Of a DNA stretch of 64,000 bases, positions 26,935 to 35,823 are shown piece by piece. Both the position numbers and the translations under genes were made by a program. Positions within the stretch are counted from its first letter, which is position 1; every line of letters starts with the position of its first letter. The notes under the pieces are model-generated. The model saw nothing but the letters and a program-made list of their open reading frames with translations, had not been told where the DNA came from and searched no databases. This DNA is from JARRPM01 sp963765545. Its GTDB lineage: Bacteria > Pseudomonadota > Gammaproteobacteria > Pseudomonadales > Halieaceae. The stretch lies in the NCBI GenBank assembly GCA_963765545.1, contig CAVXWW010000004.1, positions 248,001-312,000 of the forward strand. The letters run 5' to 3'.

Positions 26935-28101
26935 ATGATCGTGAGAGGATTTACCGAAGAGCAAGAGATGTTCAGGGGCGCCTACCGCAAGTTTCTTGAA
27001 AGTGAGGTGCAGCCTCATATGCCGCGCTTTCGCGAGGAAGGTATCGTCGACCGGGACATCTACAGGAAGGCGGGAGAGCAGGGCTTCCTGATGATCTGGC
27101 CCGATGAGAAGTACGGTGGAATGGGTGATAGTGATTTCCGCTATGAGCAGATCATCATGGAGGAAACAACCCGCGCCGGTTGTGGCGAGTGGTTTAATAC
27201 ACTGCACAGCAGGCTCGTTGGTCCGTACTTTGAAAACTTTGGCACCGAGGAACAAAAACAGCGTTTTCTGCCCGGCTGCGTGAAAGGCGAAACTATTCTA
27301 GCCGTCGCCATGACTGAGCCGGATGCGGGCAGTGACCTGTCAGGTATGCGCTCAACAGCAAAGGATGAAGGCGACCACTTTGTACTCAACGGCTCGAAGA
27401 CCTACATCTCCAATGGTATTAACGCCGATGTCGTCATCGTGGCGGCCAAGACAGACCCTGAGAACAATCCCTATTCCCTGGCACTTTTGATTGTGGAAAG
27501 GGGCATGGAGGGTTTCGAACGCGGTCGCAACCTCGACAAAATGGGTATGCATGCCCAGGACACGGCGGAGTTGTTTTTCAACAACGTCAAAGTGCCCAAG
27601 GAAAACGTCCTGGGGGACCCCACTAAGGGGTTTGTATACCTGATGAACGGATTGGCGGAGGAACGCCTGATCTCCGGGGCTGGCTCCATCGCCAGTGCCC
27701 GGGCGGCGTTCAACCTGACCCGCCAGTTCGTAATGGAGCGCAAGGTATTCGGCAAGCCCCTGTCAAAAATGCAGAATACCGAGTTCAAGATGGCCGAGAT
27801 GGATACGGAAATCGATATCATGCAGACCTATATCGACCATTGCGTGGCTTTGCACAACGAGGGCAAGCTGACGGCGAATATGGGCGCCAAGTGCAAGCTG
27901 CAGGCCACGGAGATTGAATGGCGTATGCTGGACCTGGGTGTGCAACTGCATGGTGGGGCAGGGTATATGATGGAATATCCCATCAGCTACATGTTTACCA
28001 GCGCTCGTATTAACCGAATACTGGCGGGTAGTTCTGAGATTATGAAGTACATCATCGGCAGGGATATCTTCTCCGACAAGTACAGCAGTATTCTCGACTG
28101 A
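26935..28101 (+). CDS. Acyl-CoA dehydrogenase
   Basis: The 388-residue flavoprotein has the ACAD signature AMTEPDAGSDLSGM with FAD/substrate-binding region, GSKTYISNGI, the C-terminal helical domain with LQLHGGAGYM-like VQLHGGAGYMMEY, and the ARINRILAGSSEIMKYIIGRDIF end. It introduces a double bond into an acyl-CoA and passes electrons to ETF. The ATG at 26935 fits the family (RGFTEEQEMF). It stands alone, after a dyad-containing gap. Confidence 0.93.
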   Translation: MIVRGFTEEQEMFRGAYRKFLESEVQPHMPRFREEGIVDRDIYRKAGEQGFLMIWPDEKYGGMGDSDFRYEQIIMEETTRAGCGEWFNTLHSRLVGPYFENFGTEEQKQRFLPGCVKGETILAVAMTEPDAGSDLSGMRSTAKDEGDHFVLNGSKTYISNGINADVVIVAAKTDPENNPYSLALLIVERGMEGFERGRNLDKMGMHAQDTAELFFNNVKVPKENVLGDPTKGFVYLMNGLAEERLISGAGSIASARAAFNLTRQFVMERKVFGKPLSKMQNTEFKMAEMDTEIDIMQTYIDHCVALHNEGKLTANMGAKCKLQATEIEWRMLDLGVQLHGGAGYMMEYPISYMFTSARINRILAGSSEIMKYIIGRDIFSDKYSSILD

Positions 28102-28228
28102 CAGGGCACTGGCCTGCGTTGGACCAGACAGGGCGCGAATCGCATCGATGATGTGAACTAGCGCACCTGGGTTCGGGATGGATTGATTCGGTTACTGTTC
28201 TCGTATCACTGCGTCAGCCTGTGAAGTC

Positions 28229-28663
28229 TCAGGACTCGTCCACCTTGCCACGCAATGTTTTGAGCTTGCCGCGTTTGGTTTTGCTGTCCATTCGCCTGCG
28301 TTTTGCCCCCTTGCTGGGCCTGGTGGCCTGTCGTTTTTTCTGCTCTATTGTTACCGTGGCTATCAGTTCCTGCAGCCGCGACAGCGCGTCAGCCCTGTTT
28401 TTCTCCTGGCTGCGAAAACGCTGTGCTTTCATGATCAGTATCCCATCGCCTGATATCCTGCGGTCTCTAAGGGACAGCAGGCGCTCCTTATAGTGCGCGG
28501 GTAAGGATGAGGCATTGATGTCAAAGCGCAGGTGGATGGCGGAAGAGACCTTGTTGACGTTCTGGCCACCCGCGCCCTGTGCGCGAATAGCCTGGAACTC
28601 GATCTCAGCAAGGGGAATACCCAGCGAACCGGTTATCGGTAGCCAGGTCTCTTCAGTAGGCAT
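28229..28663 (-). CDS. arfB: Peptidyl-tRNA hydrolase ArfB (ribosome rescue)
   Basis: The 144-residue protein has the release-factor GGQ motif (GAGGQNVNKV, about residues 31-40) followed by a compact catalytic domain and a Lys/Arg-rich C-terminal tail that enters the mRNA channel of stalled ribosomes. It releases nascent chains from non-stop ribosomes. The length equals that of E. coli YaeJ/ArfB. It lies 30 bp downstream of the HMG-CoA reductase gene on the same strand. Confidence 0.94.
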   Translation of the reverse strand: MPTEETWLPITGSLGIPLAEIEFQAIRAQGAGGQNVNKVSSAIHLRFDINASSLPAHYKERLLSLRDRRISGDGILIMKAQRFRSQEKNRADALSRLQELIATVTIEQKKRQATRPSKGAKRRRMDSKTKRGKLKTLRGKVDES

Positions 28664-28693
28664 GGCTCTGGTTTGCGTACGTCAGCCGGAAAC

Positions 28694-29878
28694 CTACCGG
28701 TTGCGCCCCAGTCGTTCGTGGGCATCGACCCATTCGTTCTTGCGGGTCTCCTTGTCCACCCGGGTCGCGGCGCCCAGCGACAGTTCTCCGGCAAGTACCA
28801 ATCCCGCGGCGATTTCAGCCAGCTTGTGTGCTTTGTCCTTGCCGAAACAATCCATGATCTCCAGGCATTCCCGCTGGGTGGGTAAGGCGGTTCCGCCGCC
28901 GTAGGTCGCCATGATAATGGCCGGCATGGTGATGGAGAAGTAGTAGTCGCCTTCCCGGGTTACCTTGTTATAGGTGGTGCACTGGTTGGACTCACCTATA
29001 TTGGCGATGTCCTGACCGGTGGCGAGGTACAGTGCAGCCAGTCCGTTGGCCGGGTGCGCGGCATTGTTTGACGAGTTGGTCAGCAGGGCGGCCAGGGTAC
29101 TGATGCCCTGTCCGTAGTGCATTTGTGGCGGCGTGATGCGTAAGTTCCTGATCATCACATCCCTGGGGATGGTGATCTCGGCGGTCACGCGTTTACCTCG
29201 TCCTTTAAGCAAATTAACGGAGGAGGTCCTCTTTTCGGTATCAAAACTGCCAGACAGCAGGTAGTGGGAAAGCTCCGGGTATTCCTTCACTATCCATTCG
29301 CAGGCGGCGAAGGTGGCCCGGCTGGTCATATTCTGGCCAGCGGCATCGCCGGTACTGTAGTCAAAGCGGGTGAACACCATATTGTGCGCATGGTATTGCT
29401 CTATCTCATTCAGTTTGCCAATTGACGTGGTTGTCTCTGCAACGGCCTTGATCTGTTGAAATTTCTCCTTCAACCACAGGCAGAAGTCTCTCGCTTCCCG
29501 GGCACTGGGAAAAACAAAGGTAGGAGCCCGCTGCATTGCCTCTCCGGATACGGTGGTGGTGACGCCGCCACACTCCCTGATAACTTTCATTCCGCGGTTG
29601 TAGCTCGCGAGCATGGTGCCCTCTACCGTGGCCATGGGTACAAAGAACTCGCCCTTGGCATGCTCGCCGTTTACCAGTAACGGGCCCGCCAGACCGATGG
29701 GTATCTGCGCAACACCGAACAGGTTCTCGATATTGCCGGACATGTCATTCGGATCAAACGAGTACTGGCGCGTATGCTCAAGTTTTGCCGGGGTGTTTTC
29801 TTCGATAAAAGCCTGGCGTTCCTGTATGATCTCGGCGCTGTAGTCATTGTCGTTGGATCTGGGTATTTTTTTGCTCAT
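28694..29878 (-). CDS. HMG-CoA reductase, class I-like catalytic domain
   Basis: The 394-residue soluble protein shows the class I HMG-CoA reductase signatures: ENLFGVAQIPIGLAGPL, ATVEGTMLASYNRGM (Glu86), a EKR..VNLLKGRGKRV segment with the catalytic Lys216, GQDIANI with Asp290, LAGELSL, and a C-terminal His387. It should convert HMG-CoA and mevalonate with NAD(P)H. Unlike eukaryotic enzymes it lacks membrane helices. Gammaproteobacteria normally make isoprenoids by the MEP route, and no other mevalonate-pathway gene is in the window, so direction and purpose are open. It has a GAGGAG site and is divergent from dbpA. Confidence 0.9.
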   Translation of the reverse strand: MSKKIPRSNDNDYSAEIIQERQAFIEENTPAKLEHTRQYSFDPNDMSGNIENLFGVAQIPIGLAGPLLVNGEHAKGEFFVPMATVEGTMLASYNRGMKVIRECGGVTTTVSGEAMQRAPTFVFPSAREARDFCLWLKEKFQQIKAVAETTTSIGKLNEIEQYHAHNMVFTRFDYSTGDAAGQNMTSRATFAACEWIVKEYPELSHYLLSGSFDTEKRTSSVNLLKGRGKRVTAEITIPRDVMIRNLRITPPQMHYGQGISTLAALLTNSSNNAAHPANGLAALYLATGQDIANIGESNQCTTYNKVTREGDYYFSITMPAIIMATYGGGTALPTQRECLEIMDCFGKDKAHKLAEIAAGLVLAGELSLGAATRVDKETRKNEWVDAHERLGRNR

Positions 29879-30041
29879 TATCGGCTCCTCGTAAATTTCA
29901 CATCAGAAGCTACGCGCTTGGTTACTGCTCGTCAACGCGCCCCTTATCGCCAGTGGCATATTTTTGTGCTGTGGCCAGGGTTGAAGCATGGCTGTGCCGC
30001 AACTCTGTTATACTTGCCGACCCTTTCCCAAAGTAAATAAC

Positions 30042-31421
30042 GTGACCGACAATTCTTTCTCATCCCTGCCCTTATCGGGGGGGCAGCTCGACAACCTCGC
30101 CAGCATTGGCTATCACCAGATGACAGCTATACAGCACGCCGCTCTGCCATTGGCGCTGGCGGGGAACGACCTGGTCGCCCAGGCCAGGACCGGCAGCGGC
30201 AAGACCGCGGCCTTCGGCTTGCCACTTCTGGCCAGGCTCAATCCCCGCGACTTCGGCACCCAGGCGCTGGTGCTGTGCCCCACGCGTGAACTGGCTACAC
30301 AGGTCGCCGCCGAGATCCGCCGGCTCGCCCGACACCAACAGAATATCAAGGTTGTCACGCTGTGTGGCGGGCAATCCATTGGCCCGCAGATCGGTTCGTT
30401 GCAACATGGCGCACATGTGGTTGTAGGTACCCCCGGACGGATCAAGGATCATCTGCGCAAGGAAACGCTCTCGGTCGCGCGGGTCGGCTGCCTGGTGCTG
30501 GATGAGGCTGACCGGATGCTGGAAATGGGCTTTGTCGATGATATTGAATCCATTATCCGGCTGATGCCGGTTGACCGGCAAACGCTGCTGTTCTCCGCCA
30601 CCTATCCGGACGATATCCTGAAAATGAGCGCGCGCTTTCAACGTTCTCCCGAGCGCGTCGAGGTGGAGTCTCTCGACCACGGTCAGCAGATTGACCAGCG
30701 GTTTTATATCTGCCAGCAGAGCAGCCGGCTGGACGGGCTAGCCAGGTTACTTGCCCACTACCAGCCCGAATCGGCGGTGATATTTTGCAATACGAAAGCA
30801 CTGGTGCGCGAGATAAGTGCCGCGCTGGCGGAGCAGGGCATCAGCGCGGCGGGCCTGCACGGTGATATGGAACAGCGCGACCGGGACCAGGTGCTTGTAC
30901 AGTTCAGGCAGCAGGCCTGTCGGATACTTGTGGCGACGGATGTCGCCGCCAGGGGGCTGGATATCGACAATCTCTCTGCGGTGGTGAATTACGAACTGCC
31001 GCGCAGTCCGGAAATATACGTCCACCGTATAGGTCGTACTGGCAGGGCTGGAAAAGAAGGCCTCGCTTTGAGCCTCTTTACCCAGCCAGAACGCCATCGA
31101 CTGGACACTATCGCCGGATTCCAGCAGCGCGAAGCCAGCTTTGAAGCGATTGAAAGCCTCGCCTGGAACCACGATGGCATGGCTCCACCTGCCTTTGTGA
31201 CCCTTTGTATCGCCGGTGGGCGCAAAGACAAGGTCCGCCCCGGGGATATACTGGGAGCTCTTACCGGTGAGGCGGGCATAGAGAGTGATGCGGTGGGTAA
31301 GATCAACGTGATGGATAACGTGGCCTATGTGGCGATCGCCCGGGATACCGCAGAGACGGCGCTGGGAAGGCTTCTGAACGGCAAGATCAAGGGGCGAAAA
31401 TTCAAGGTACGCAAGCTGTGA
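30042..31421 (+). CDS. dbpA: ATP-dependent RNA helicase DbpA
   Basis: DbpA is a DEAD-box helicase that acts on hairpin 92 of 23S rRNA during 50S assembly. The protein has the Q motif, Walker A ARTGSGKT, DEAD, SAT, and HRIGRTGRAG, plus the C-terminal DbpA RNA-binding domain (VTLCIAGGRKDKVRPGDILGALTGEAGI) that distinguishes it from other DEAD-box proteins. I prefer the GTG at 30042, which matches the short N-terminus of known DbpA; an upstream ATG at 29988 adds 18 unlikely residues. The RIO kinase gene follows after 7 bp. Confidence 0.93.
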   Translation: MTDNSFSSLPLSGGQLDNLASIGYHQMTAIQHAALPLALAGNDLVAQARTGSGKTAAFGLPLLARLNPRDFGTQALVLCPTRELATQVAAEIRRLARHQQNIKVVTLCGGQSIGPQIGSLQHGAHVVVGTPGRIKDHLRKETLSVARVGCLVLDEADRMLEMGFVDDIESIIRLMPVDRQTLLFSATYPDDILKMSARFQRSPERVEVESLDHGQQIDQRFYICQQSSRLDGLARLLAHYQPESAVIFCNTKALVREISAALAEQGISAAGLHGDMEQRDRDQVLVQFRQQACRILVATDVAARGLDIDNLSAVVNYELPRSPEIYVHRIGRTGRAGKEGLALSLFTQPERHRLDTIAGFQQREASFEAIESLAWNHDGMAPPAFVTLCIAGGRKDKVRPGDILGALTGEAGIESDAVGKINVMDNVAYVAIARDTAETALGRLLNGKIKGRKFKVRKL

Positions 31422-31428
31422 GTCGAGT

Positions 31429-32292
31429 ATGAAGATTCCTGCGCGGCTTCGCCCTCTTTACGACGATGGCCTTATCGACGAGGTGCTGTACCAGTTGATG
31501 AGTGGCAAGGAGGCAACCGTTTACGTAGTGCGCAGTGGTGATGACACGCGCTGTGCCAAGGTCTACAAGGAGGCCGCCAAGCGCAGCTTCAAGCAGGCCA
31601 GCAAATACCAGGAAGGGCGGCGGACAAAAAACAGTCGGCGGGCCCGGGCCATGGAGAAAGGATCAAAGTTTGGTCGCAAACAGGTGGAGGAGGCGTGGCA
31701 GAACGCTGAGGTGGACGCGCTCTATCGCATCGCGCGGGCCGGGGTAAGAGTGCCCCAGCCATATGGCTGTTTCGATGGTGTGCTGCTGATGGAGCTTGTA
31801 ACCGATGGGGAGGGCGAAGTCGCGCCCCGGCTGGGCGATGTCGATATGTCGACAGAGCAGGCGCTGGAAGACCACACCATGATGATGCACTACATCCAGC
31901 TGATGTTGTGCGCGGGCCTGGTGCACGGTGACCTGTCCGAGTTCAATGTACTGGTCGATGAGTACGGCCCGGTGGTCATCGACCTGCCGCAGGCGGTAGA
32001 TGCGGCGGCCAACAATAATGCGCAGGCGATGTTCGCCAGGGACGTCAACAAGATTACCGACTACTACGCGCTGTTTGCTCCCCAGTTAAAACAGACCAAC
32101 TATGCGAAGGAAATCTGGAGCCTATACGAAGACGGTGAGCTGCAGCCGGAGACCGAGCTGACTGGCCTCTTTGAGGAGGATCTGCAAAGCGCCGATGTCG
32201 ATGCGGTACTGCTTGAAATCAAGGCCGCGATGGCCGAGGAGGCAGCCAGGCAGGAGCGATTGCGCGAGGCCGAGGAACCCGATCAGCCCTGA
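31429..32292 (+). CDS. RIO-family serine protein kinase
   Basis: The 287-residue protein has the RIO kinase hallmarks: the nucleotide loop with SGKEATVYVV (about residues 25-34), catalytic HGDLSEFNVLV and metal-binding IDLPQAVD. Residues 50-70 are very basic, which suggests RNA or ribosome contact. RIO1/RIO2 act in eukaryotic and archaeal 40S/30S maturation; the bacterial members have poorly known roles. The gene lies 7 bp after dbpA in an apparent operon and has an acidic C-terminal extension. Confidence 0.9.
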   Translation: MKIPARLRPLYDDGLIDEVLYQLMSGKEATVYVVRSGDDTRCAKVYKEAAKRSFKQASKYQEGRRTKNSRRARAMEKGSKFGRKQVEEAWQNAEVDALYRIARAGVRVPQPYGCFDGVLLMELVTDGEGEVAPRLGDVDMSTEQALEDHTMMMHYIQLMLCAGLVHGDLSEFNVLVDEYGPVVIDLPQAVDAAANNNAQAMFARDVNKITDYYALFAPQLKQTNYAKEIWSLYEDGELQPETELTGLFEEDLQSADVDAVLLEIKAAMAEEAARQERLREAEEPDQP

Positions 32293-32367
32293 ACCGATAG
32301 CCACCTTGCAGCGGCGCTTTTTACCGCTATGATTATCCCCCCTGAAGAAACAATTGAGGATTACCCC

Positions 32368-33543
32368 ATGTTCGGAACCGCGTTATCCGCAGGTGCCACC
32401 AGAGTCCTGTTACTGGGTTCGGGTGAGCTTGGCAAAGAGGTGGCTATAGAATGCCAGCGGCTGGGCATCGAGGTGATCGCCTGCGACCGCTACGCCAACG
32501 CACCGGCCATGCAGGTGGCGCATCGCAGTCACGTATTCAATATGCTCGATCCCGCTGCCCTGCGCGCGGTCATAGAACAGGAACAGCCCGATTACGTGGT
32601 GCCGGAGGTTGAAGCGATAGCCACCCAGACCCTGGTTGAGCTGGAGTCCGAGGGTGTGAACGTTGTGCCCTGTGCCAGGGCGGCGCAATTGACCATGAAC
32701 CGTGAAGGGATCCGTCGCCTCGCGGCAGAAACACTGAAGCTGAAGACCTCTCCCTATGCATTTGCAGACAGCTATGAAGCCTACTCAGCGGCGGTCAAAA
32801 CATTGGGCTATCCCTGTATCGTGAAGCCCGTTATGAGTTCTTCCGGCAAGGGCCAGAGCATGCTGCGCAGTGAGGCGGACCTGGAGAGTTCATGGCGTTA
32901 TGCCCAGGAAGGGGGTCGTGCCGGGGAAGGTAAGGTGATAGTCGAGGGCTTTGTAGATTTCGACTACGAGATTACACTGCTGACAGTCAGCGCCATCGAC
33001 GGCATTCATTTTTGTGCCCCTATCGGTCACCGCCAGGAAGAGGGCGACTACCGTGAATCCTGGCAGCCCCAGGCCATGTCTGCCGTCGCCCTGGCAAGCG
33101 CACGGGAAATGGCCGGCAGCGTCGTGTCGGCCCTGGGCGGACATGGCCTGTTCGGGGTTGAGTTGTTCATCAAGGGTGATGAGGTTATTTTCAGCGAGGT
33201 TTCACCACGCCCCCATGATACGGGGATGGTTACCCTTATCTCCCAGACGCTGTCCGAGTTCGCCCTGCATGTCCGCGCGTTCCTTGGCCTGCCTGTACGC
33301 CAGATCCCGGTGCTGGGCAATTCGGCCTCTGCGGTAGTGCTGGCCCGGGGCCAGTCCACGGATATTCGATATACCGGTGTTGCCGCCGCACTGGATTGCG
33401 ATGACGTGCAATTGCGTCTTTTCGCCAAGCCCGAGATTGACGGCCAGCGCAGGCTGGGGGTGGCTCTGGCCCGTGCCGAGACGGTGGAGGGCGCGGTCGA
33501 GAATGCGAAGATGGCGGCTGCGGCCGTTCAGGTTGTGCTCTAG
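32368..33543 (+). CDS. purT: Formate-dependent phosphoribosylglycinamide formyltransferase (PurT)
   Basis: PurT uses formate and ATP to make formyl-GAR in purine synthesis. The 391-residue ATP-grasp protein begins with LLLGSGELGKEVAIE, has the KPVMSSSGKGQS ATP-binding loop and ends with the usual DVQLRLFAKPEIDGQRRLGVALA segment. The ATG at 32368 is preceded by GAGG; an in-frame ATG at 32329 would add 13 residues that the family lacks. The formate dehydrogenase genes are also in the window, but at some distance. Confidence 0.95.
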   Translation: MFGTALSAGATRVLLLGSGELGKEVAIECQRLGIEVIACDRYANAPAMQVAHRSHVFNMLDPAALRAVIEQEQPDYVVPEVEAIATQTLVELESEGVNVVPCARAAQLTMNREGIRRLAAETLKLKTSPYAFADSYEAYSAAVKTLGYPCIVKPVMSSSGKGQSMLRSEADLESSWRYAQEGGRAGEGKVIVEGFVDFDYEITLLTVSAIDGIHFCAPIGHRQEEGDYRESWQPQAMSAVALASAREMAGSVVSALGGHGLFGVELFIKGDEVIFSEVSPRPHDTGMVTLISQTLSEFALHVRAFLGLPVRQIPVLGNSASAVVLARGQSTDIRYTGVAAALDCDDVQLRLFAKPEIDGQRRLGVALARAETVEGAVENAKMAAAAVQVVL

Positions 33544-33569
33544 GTATCGCAGGCAGTGTCGACTTCCTG

Positions 33570-33600
33570 CCAATTGTGTCCTTATCAGCAGCGCAATTGG
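33570..33600. repeat. Inverted repeat in convergent gap
   Basis: CCAATTG (33570-33576) and CAATTGG (33594-33600) form a 7-bp stem that can be lengthened by CTTC/GAAG across a 3-nt bulge. It lies between the convergent purT and Crp-like genes and may act as a transcript-end hairpin; there is no T-run. Confidence 0.35.
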
Positions 33601-33674
33601 GAAGACGTTAGCGACACCCGGAAAAATATCACTGGCTTAACATTTGTTAATGCGGGGTTGGAGCCTAAACGGCA

Positions 33675-34274
33675 TTATTGTCCGGGCTTGAGTTTGCGCT
33701 TGAGACGCGACAGGGATACCGGGTCTACCCCTATATAGGAGGCGATCTGGAACTGGGGCAGGCATTCCATCAGTTCCGGTTCCTTGTCCAGCAGCCACTG
33801 GTAGCGCTGCTCGGCACTGAGGGTAAGCAGCATTGCCTCGCGTTGCTCATTGCGGATAAAGGCTTCGGCCAGCAAACCGATGACCACGCGGCTGATGTCC
33901 CTTTGCTGGTGCGCGTGATGGTAAATCTGGTCGAAATCGGCGCGCACCAGCACGCTGGGCTCAAGGGCCTGTATGTTAAAGGTTGCTTCAGTGCCGGCTA
34001 TGGCGGCACTCACGGCGCCGGCTACCTGCCCCGGACCGTAGAACCCTTTGTTACGCTCTTTGCCATCAGCGGAAGTGTAATACAGGCGCAGCAGGCCATT
34101 GTGGATAAAGAATATATCCCGGCTCAGCTCTCCGGACCGGACCGCAAAGGCGTCCTTGTCCAGAGACTGTAGCGACATGGCAGACCGCCACGGGTCAAAT
34201 GGGGTAAAGTCGCTGACCCCACGGCTTGTCAGCCAGGACTGAAGAATTTCATCTATAGTGATTGCGTAAGACAC
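33675..34274 (-). CDS. Crp/Fnr-family regulator with cyclic-nucleotide-binding-type domain
   Basis: The 199-residue protein has a cNMP-type beta-roll (LDKDAFAVRSGELSRDIFFIHNGLLRLYY) and a C-terminal helix-turn-helix region ending ASYIGVDPVSLSRLKRKLKPGQ. It is shorter than Crp, as in the small Crp/Fnr-like regulators. No FeS-type N-terminal cysteines are visible. The start is a GTG preceded directly by an in-frame TAA and lacks a ribosome site. It is divergent from the class II aldolase, only 16 bp between starts, so it may control that gene. Confidence 0.85.
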   Translation of the reverse strand: MSYAITIDEILQSWLTSRGVSDFTPFDPWRSAMSLQSLDKDAFAVRSGELSRDIFFIHNGLLRLYYTSADGKERNKGFYGPGQVAGAVSAAIAGTEATFNIQALEPSVLVRADFDQIYHHAHQQRDISRVVIGLLAEAFIRNEQREAMLLTLSAEQRYQWLLDKEPELMECLPQFQIASYIGVDPVSLSRLKRKLKPGQ

Positions 34275-34290
34275 TTAAAGGAGCCCGACA

Positions 34291-35085
34291 ATGAACACTA
34301 CCGCCAACAATATCATAATGAACCCCGAGGCAGCGGAAGGTATGCTGCCCGGAGGAGAGCGCAGCGTGGCCGATGAGCGCCAGCTGCGCAAGGAGCGGCT
34401 GGCTGCGGCGCTGCGGCTGTTCGGGAAGTTCGGCTTCGATGAAGGCGTTGCCGGCCATATTACGGTGCGCGACCCCGAGCACCTGGACCATTTCTGGGTA
34501 AATCCCATGGGCCGGTCGTTCAAACAGATGCGCGTTTCCGATTTACTGCAGGTCAATCATAAAGGAGAAGTGGTGCAGGGTAAGGGTCTGCTTAACGGCG
34601 CCGCGTTCACTATCCACTCCCAGATTCACATGGCGCACCCGGAAGTGACTGCCGCCGCCCACTCTCACTCGGTTTACGGCAAGAGCTGGTCCAGCCTTGG
34701 CCGCCTGCTGGATCCCATCACCCAGGATGCCTGTGCTTTTTACAATGACCATGTGTTGTTTGATGACTTTACCGGTGTGGTGTTGGATGACAGCGAAGGC
34801 ACCCGCATAGCCGCTGCTCTGGGCGATAACAAAGCCGCCATCTTGCAGAACCACGGTCTGCTCACTGTAGGCGAAAGCGTTGATGAGGCGGCCTGGTGGT
34901 TTATCACCATGGAGCGCAGCTGTCAGGCCCAGCTCATGGCTGAGGCAGTTGGTAAACCGGTAATAATTGCGGATGAACACGCTGCCCAGACCCACGGCAC
35001 AGTGGGTTCACCGCTTGCAGGCTGGTTCAGCTTCCAGCCGCTGTATGACGTGATTGTAGCCGAGCAGCCCGAGTTGCTGGACTAG
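34291..35085 (+). CDS. Class II aldolase/adducin-family protein
   Basis: The 264-residue protein has the class II aldolase/adducin fold with GVAGHITVRDP near residue 48, the zinc His pair in AHSHSVYG (about 127-130), and a third His in NHGLLTVG. Members cleave or isomerise sugar phosphates or act in small-molecule catabolism. No partner kinase adjoins, so the substrate is open. AAGGAG lies 7 bp upstream of the ATG. It is divergent from the Crp-like regulator. Confidence 0.86.
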   Translation: MNTTANNIIMNPEAAEGMLPGGERSVADERQLRKERLAAALRLFGKFGFDEGVAGHITVRDPEHLDHFWVNPMGRSFKQMRVSDLLQVNHKGEVVQGKGLLNGAAFTIHSQIHMAHPEVTAAAHSHSVYGKSWSSLGRLLDPITQDACAFYNDHVLFDDFTGVVLDDSEGTRIAAALGDNKAAILQNHGLLTVGESVDEAAWWFITMERSCQAQLMAEAVGKPVIIADEHAAQTHGTVGSPLAGWFSFQPLYDVIVAEQPELLD

Positions 35086-35103
35086 GGATCAGTCCCCCTG
35101 CAA

Positions 35104-35135
35104 GGGCTGAACAACCCCAATCGTTCGTTCAGCCC
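35104..35135. repeat. Perfect 9-bp inverted repeat
   Basis: GGGCTGAAC (35104-35112) and GTTCAGCCC (35127-35135) flank a 14-nt loop in the gap between the convergent aldolase and ytfJ-like genes. A GC-rich second hairpin follows. It probably ends transcripts but has no T-run. Confidence 0.4.
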
Positions 35136-35187
35136 CGCGCCGGGACCGCAGGCGGGGCAACTGTGCCTCGCCATTGGAGGGTTTGAT

Positions 35188-35778
35188 TCAGGGTGAGCCA
35201 GCCGTCGCTGCTGAGGCGGGCTGAGTACTATCGCCAAGGTACTGGCGTATCAGGGCCAGGGTACTGTCTATCTCCGCATCGGACATCGCTCCCTGTTTGA
35301 AATAGCGCACCACGCCCTGGGGGTCGGTAACGATAACGGCGGAGTTTTCACTTGCCAGTTGCCATTTAGAAAGGCCTTCGCCGTCCTCATCGGCCACCAG
35401 CACGGCCTTGGGGAATTCCACCTTGTTTGATTTAAGTTCGCTGACTACCAGGCCCGCGGTGCCCCACATGGCCTCATCGAGATTGAGTATGGTGGTGGAC
35501 AGAAAAGCGCCCTGTGGCAGGTCCGTTTTCATCCTGTCCGTGAACGGCATGTTAATGTTACTCGCACCCCGGGTGGCCGCCATATACTGCACTACATGCA
35601 CCTTGCCGGGTTGCTGTGGATAGTTCCATGGTTTGTATCCCACCTCACCTGCGGTGAGCACCAGCTCGCCTTTTTCGGCGATCACCAGGTCTGGCAACCT
35701 GCCGCCGGGTTGAATGTCAGCTAAGGCCGAGAGTGGGGCCAGTAAACTGGCCAGTAGGAAAGCAATACGAATAGTCAT
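35188..35778 (-). CDS. YtfJ-family periplasmic thioredoxin-fold protein
   Basis: The 196-residue precursor has a signal peptide (LLASLLAPLSALA) and a thioredoxin-like domain without a CxxC, with the family segments LPDLVIAEKGELVL, AATRGASNINMPFTDRM and SAVIVTDPQGVVRYFKQG. YtfJ-like proteins are periplasmic and of unknown function. AAGGAG precedes the ATG. The C-terminal tail is Ala/Ser-rich and disordered. Confidence 0.85.
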   Translation of the reverse strand: MTIRIAFLLASLLAPLSALADIQPGGRLPDLVIAEKGELVLTAGEVGYKPWNYPQQPGKVHVVQYMAATRGASNINMPFTDRMKTDLPQGAFLSTTILNLDEAMWGTAGLVVSELKSNKVEFPKAVLVADEDGEGLSKWQLASENSAVIVTDPQGVVRYFKQGAMSDAEIDSTLALIRQYLGDSTQPASAATAGSP

Positions 35779-35823
35779 GATTGGCTTACTCCTTGTCGTT
35801 GTTATGCGAGTTGCCCCGCGAGA

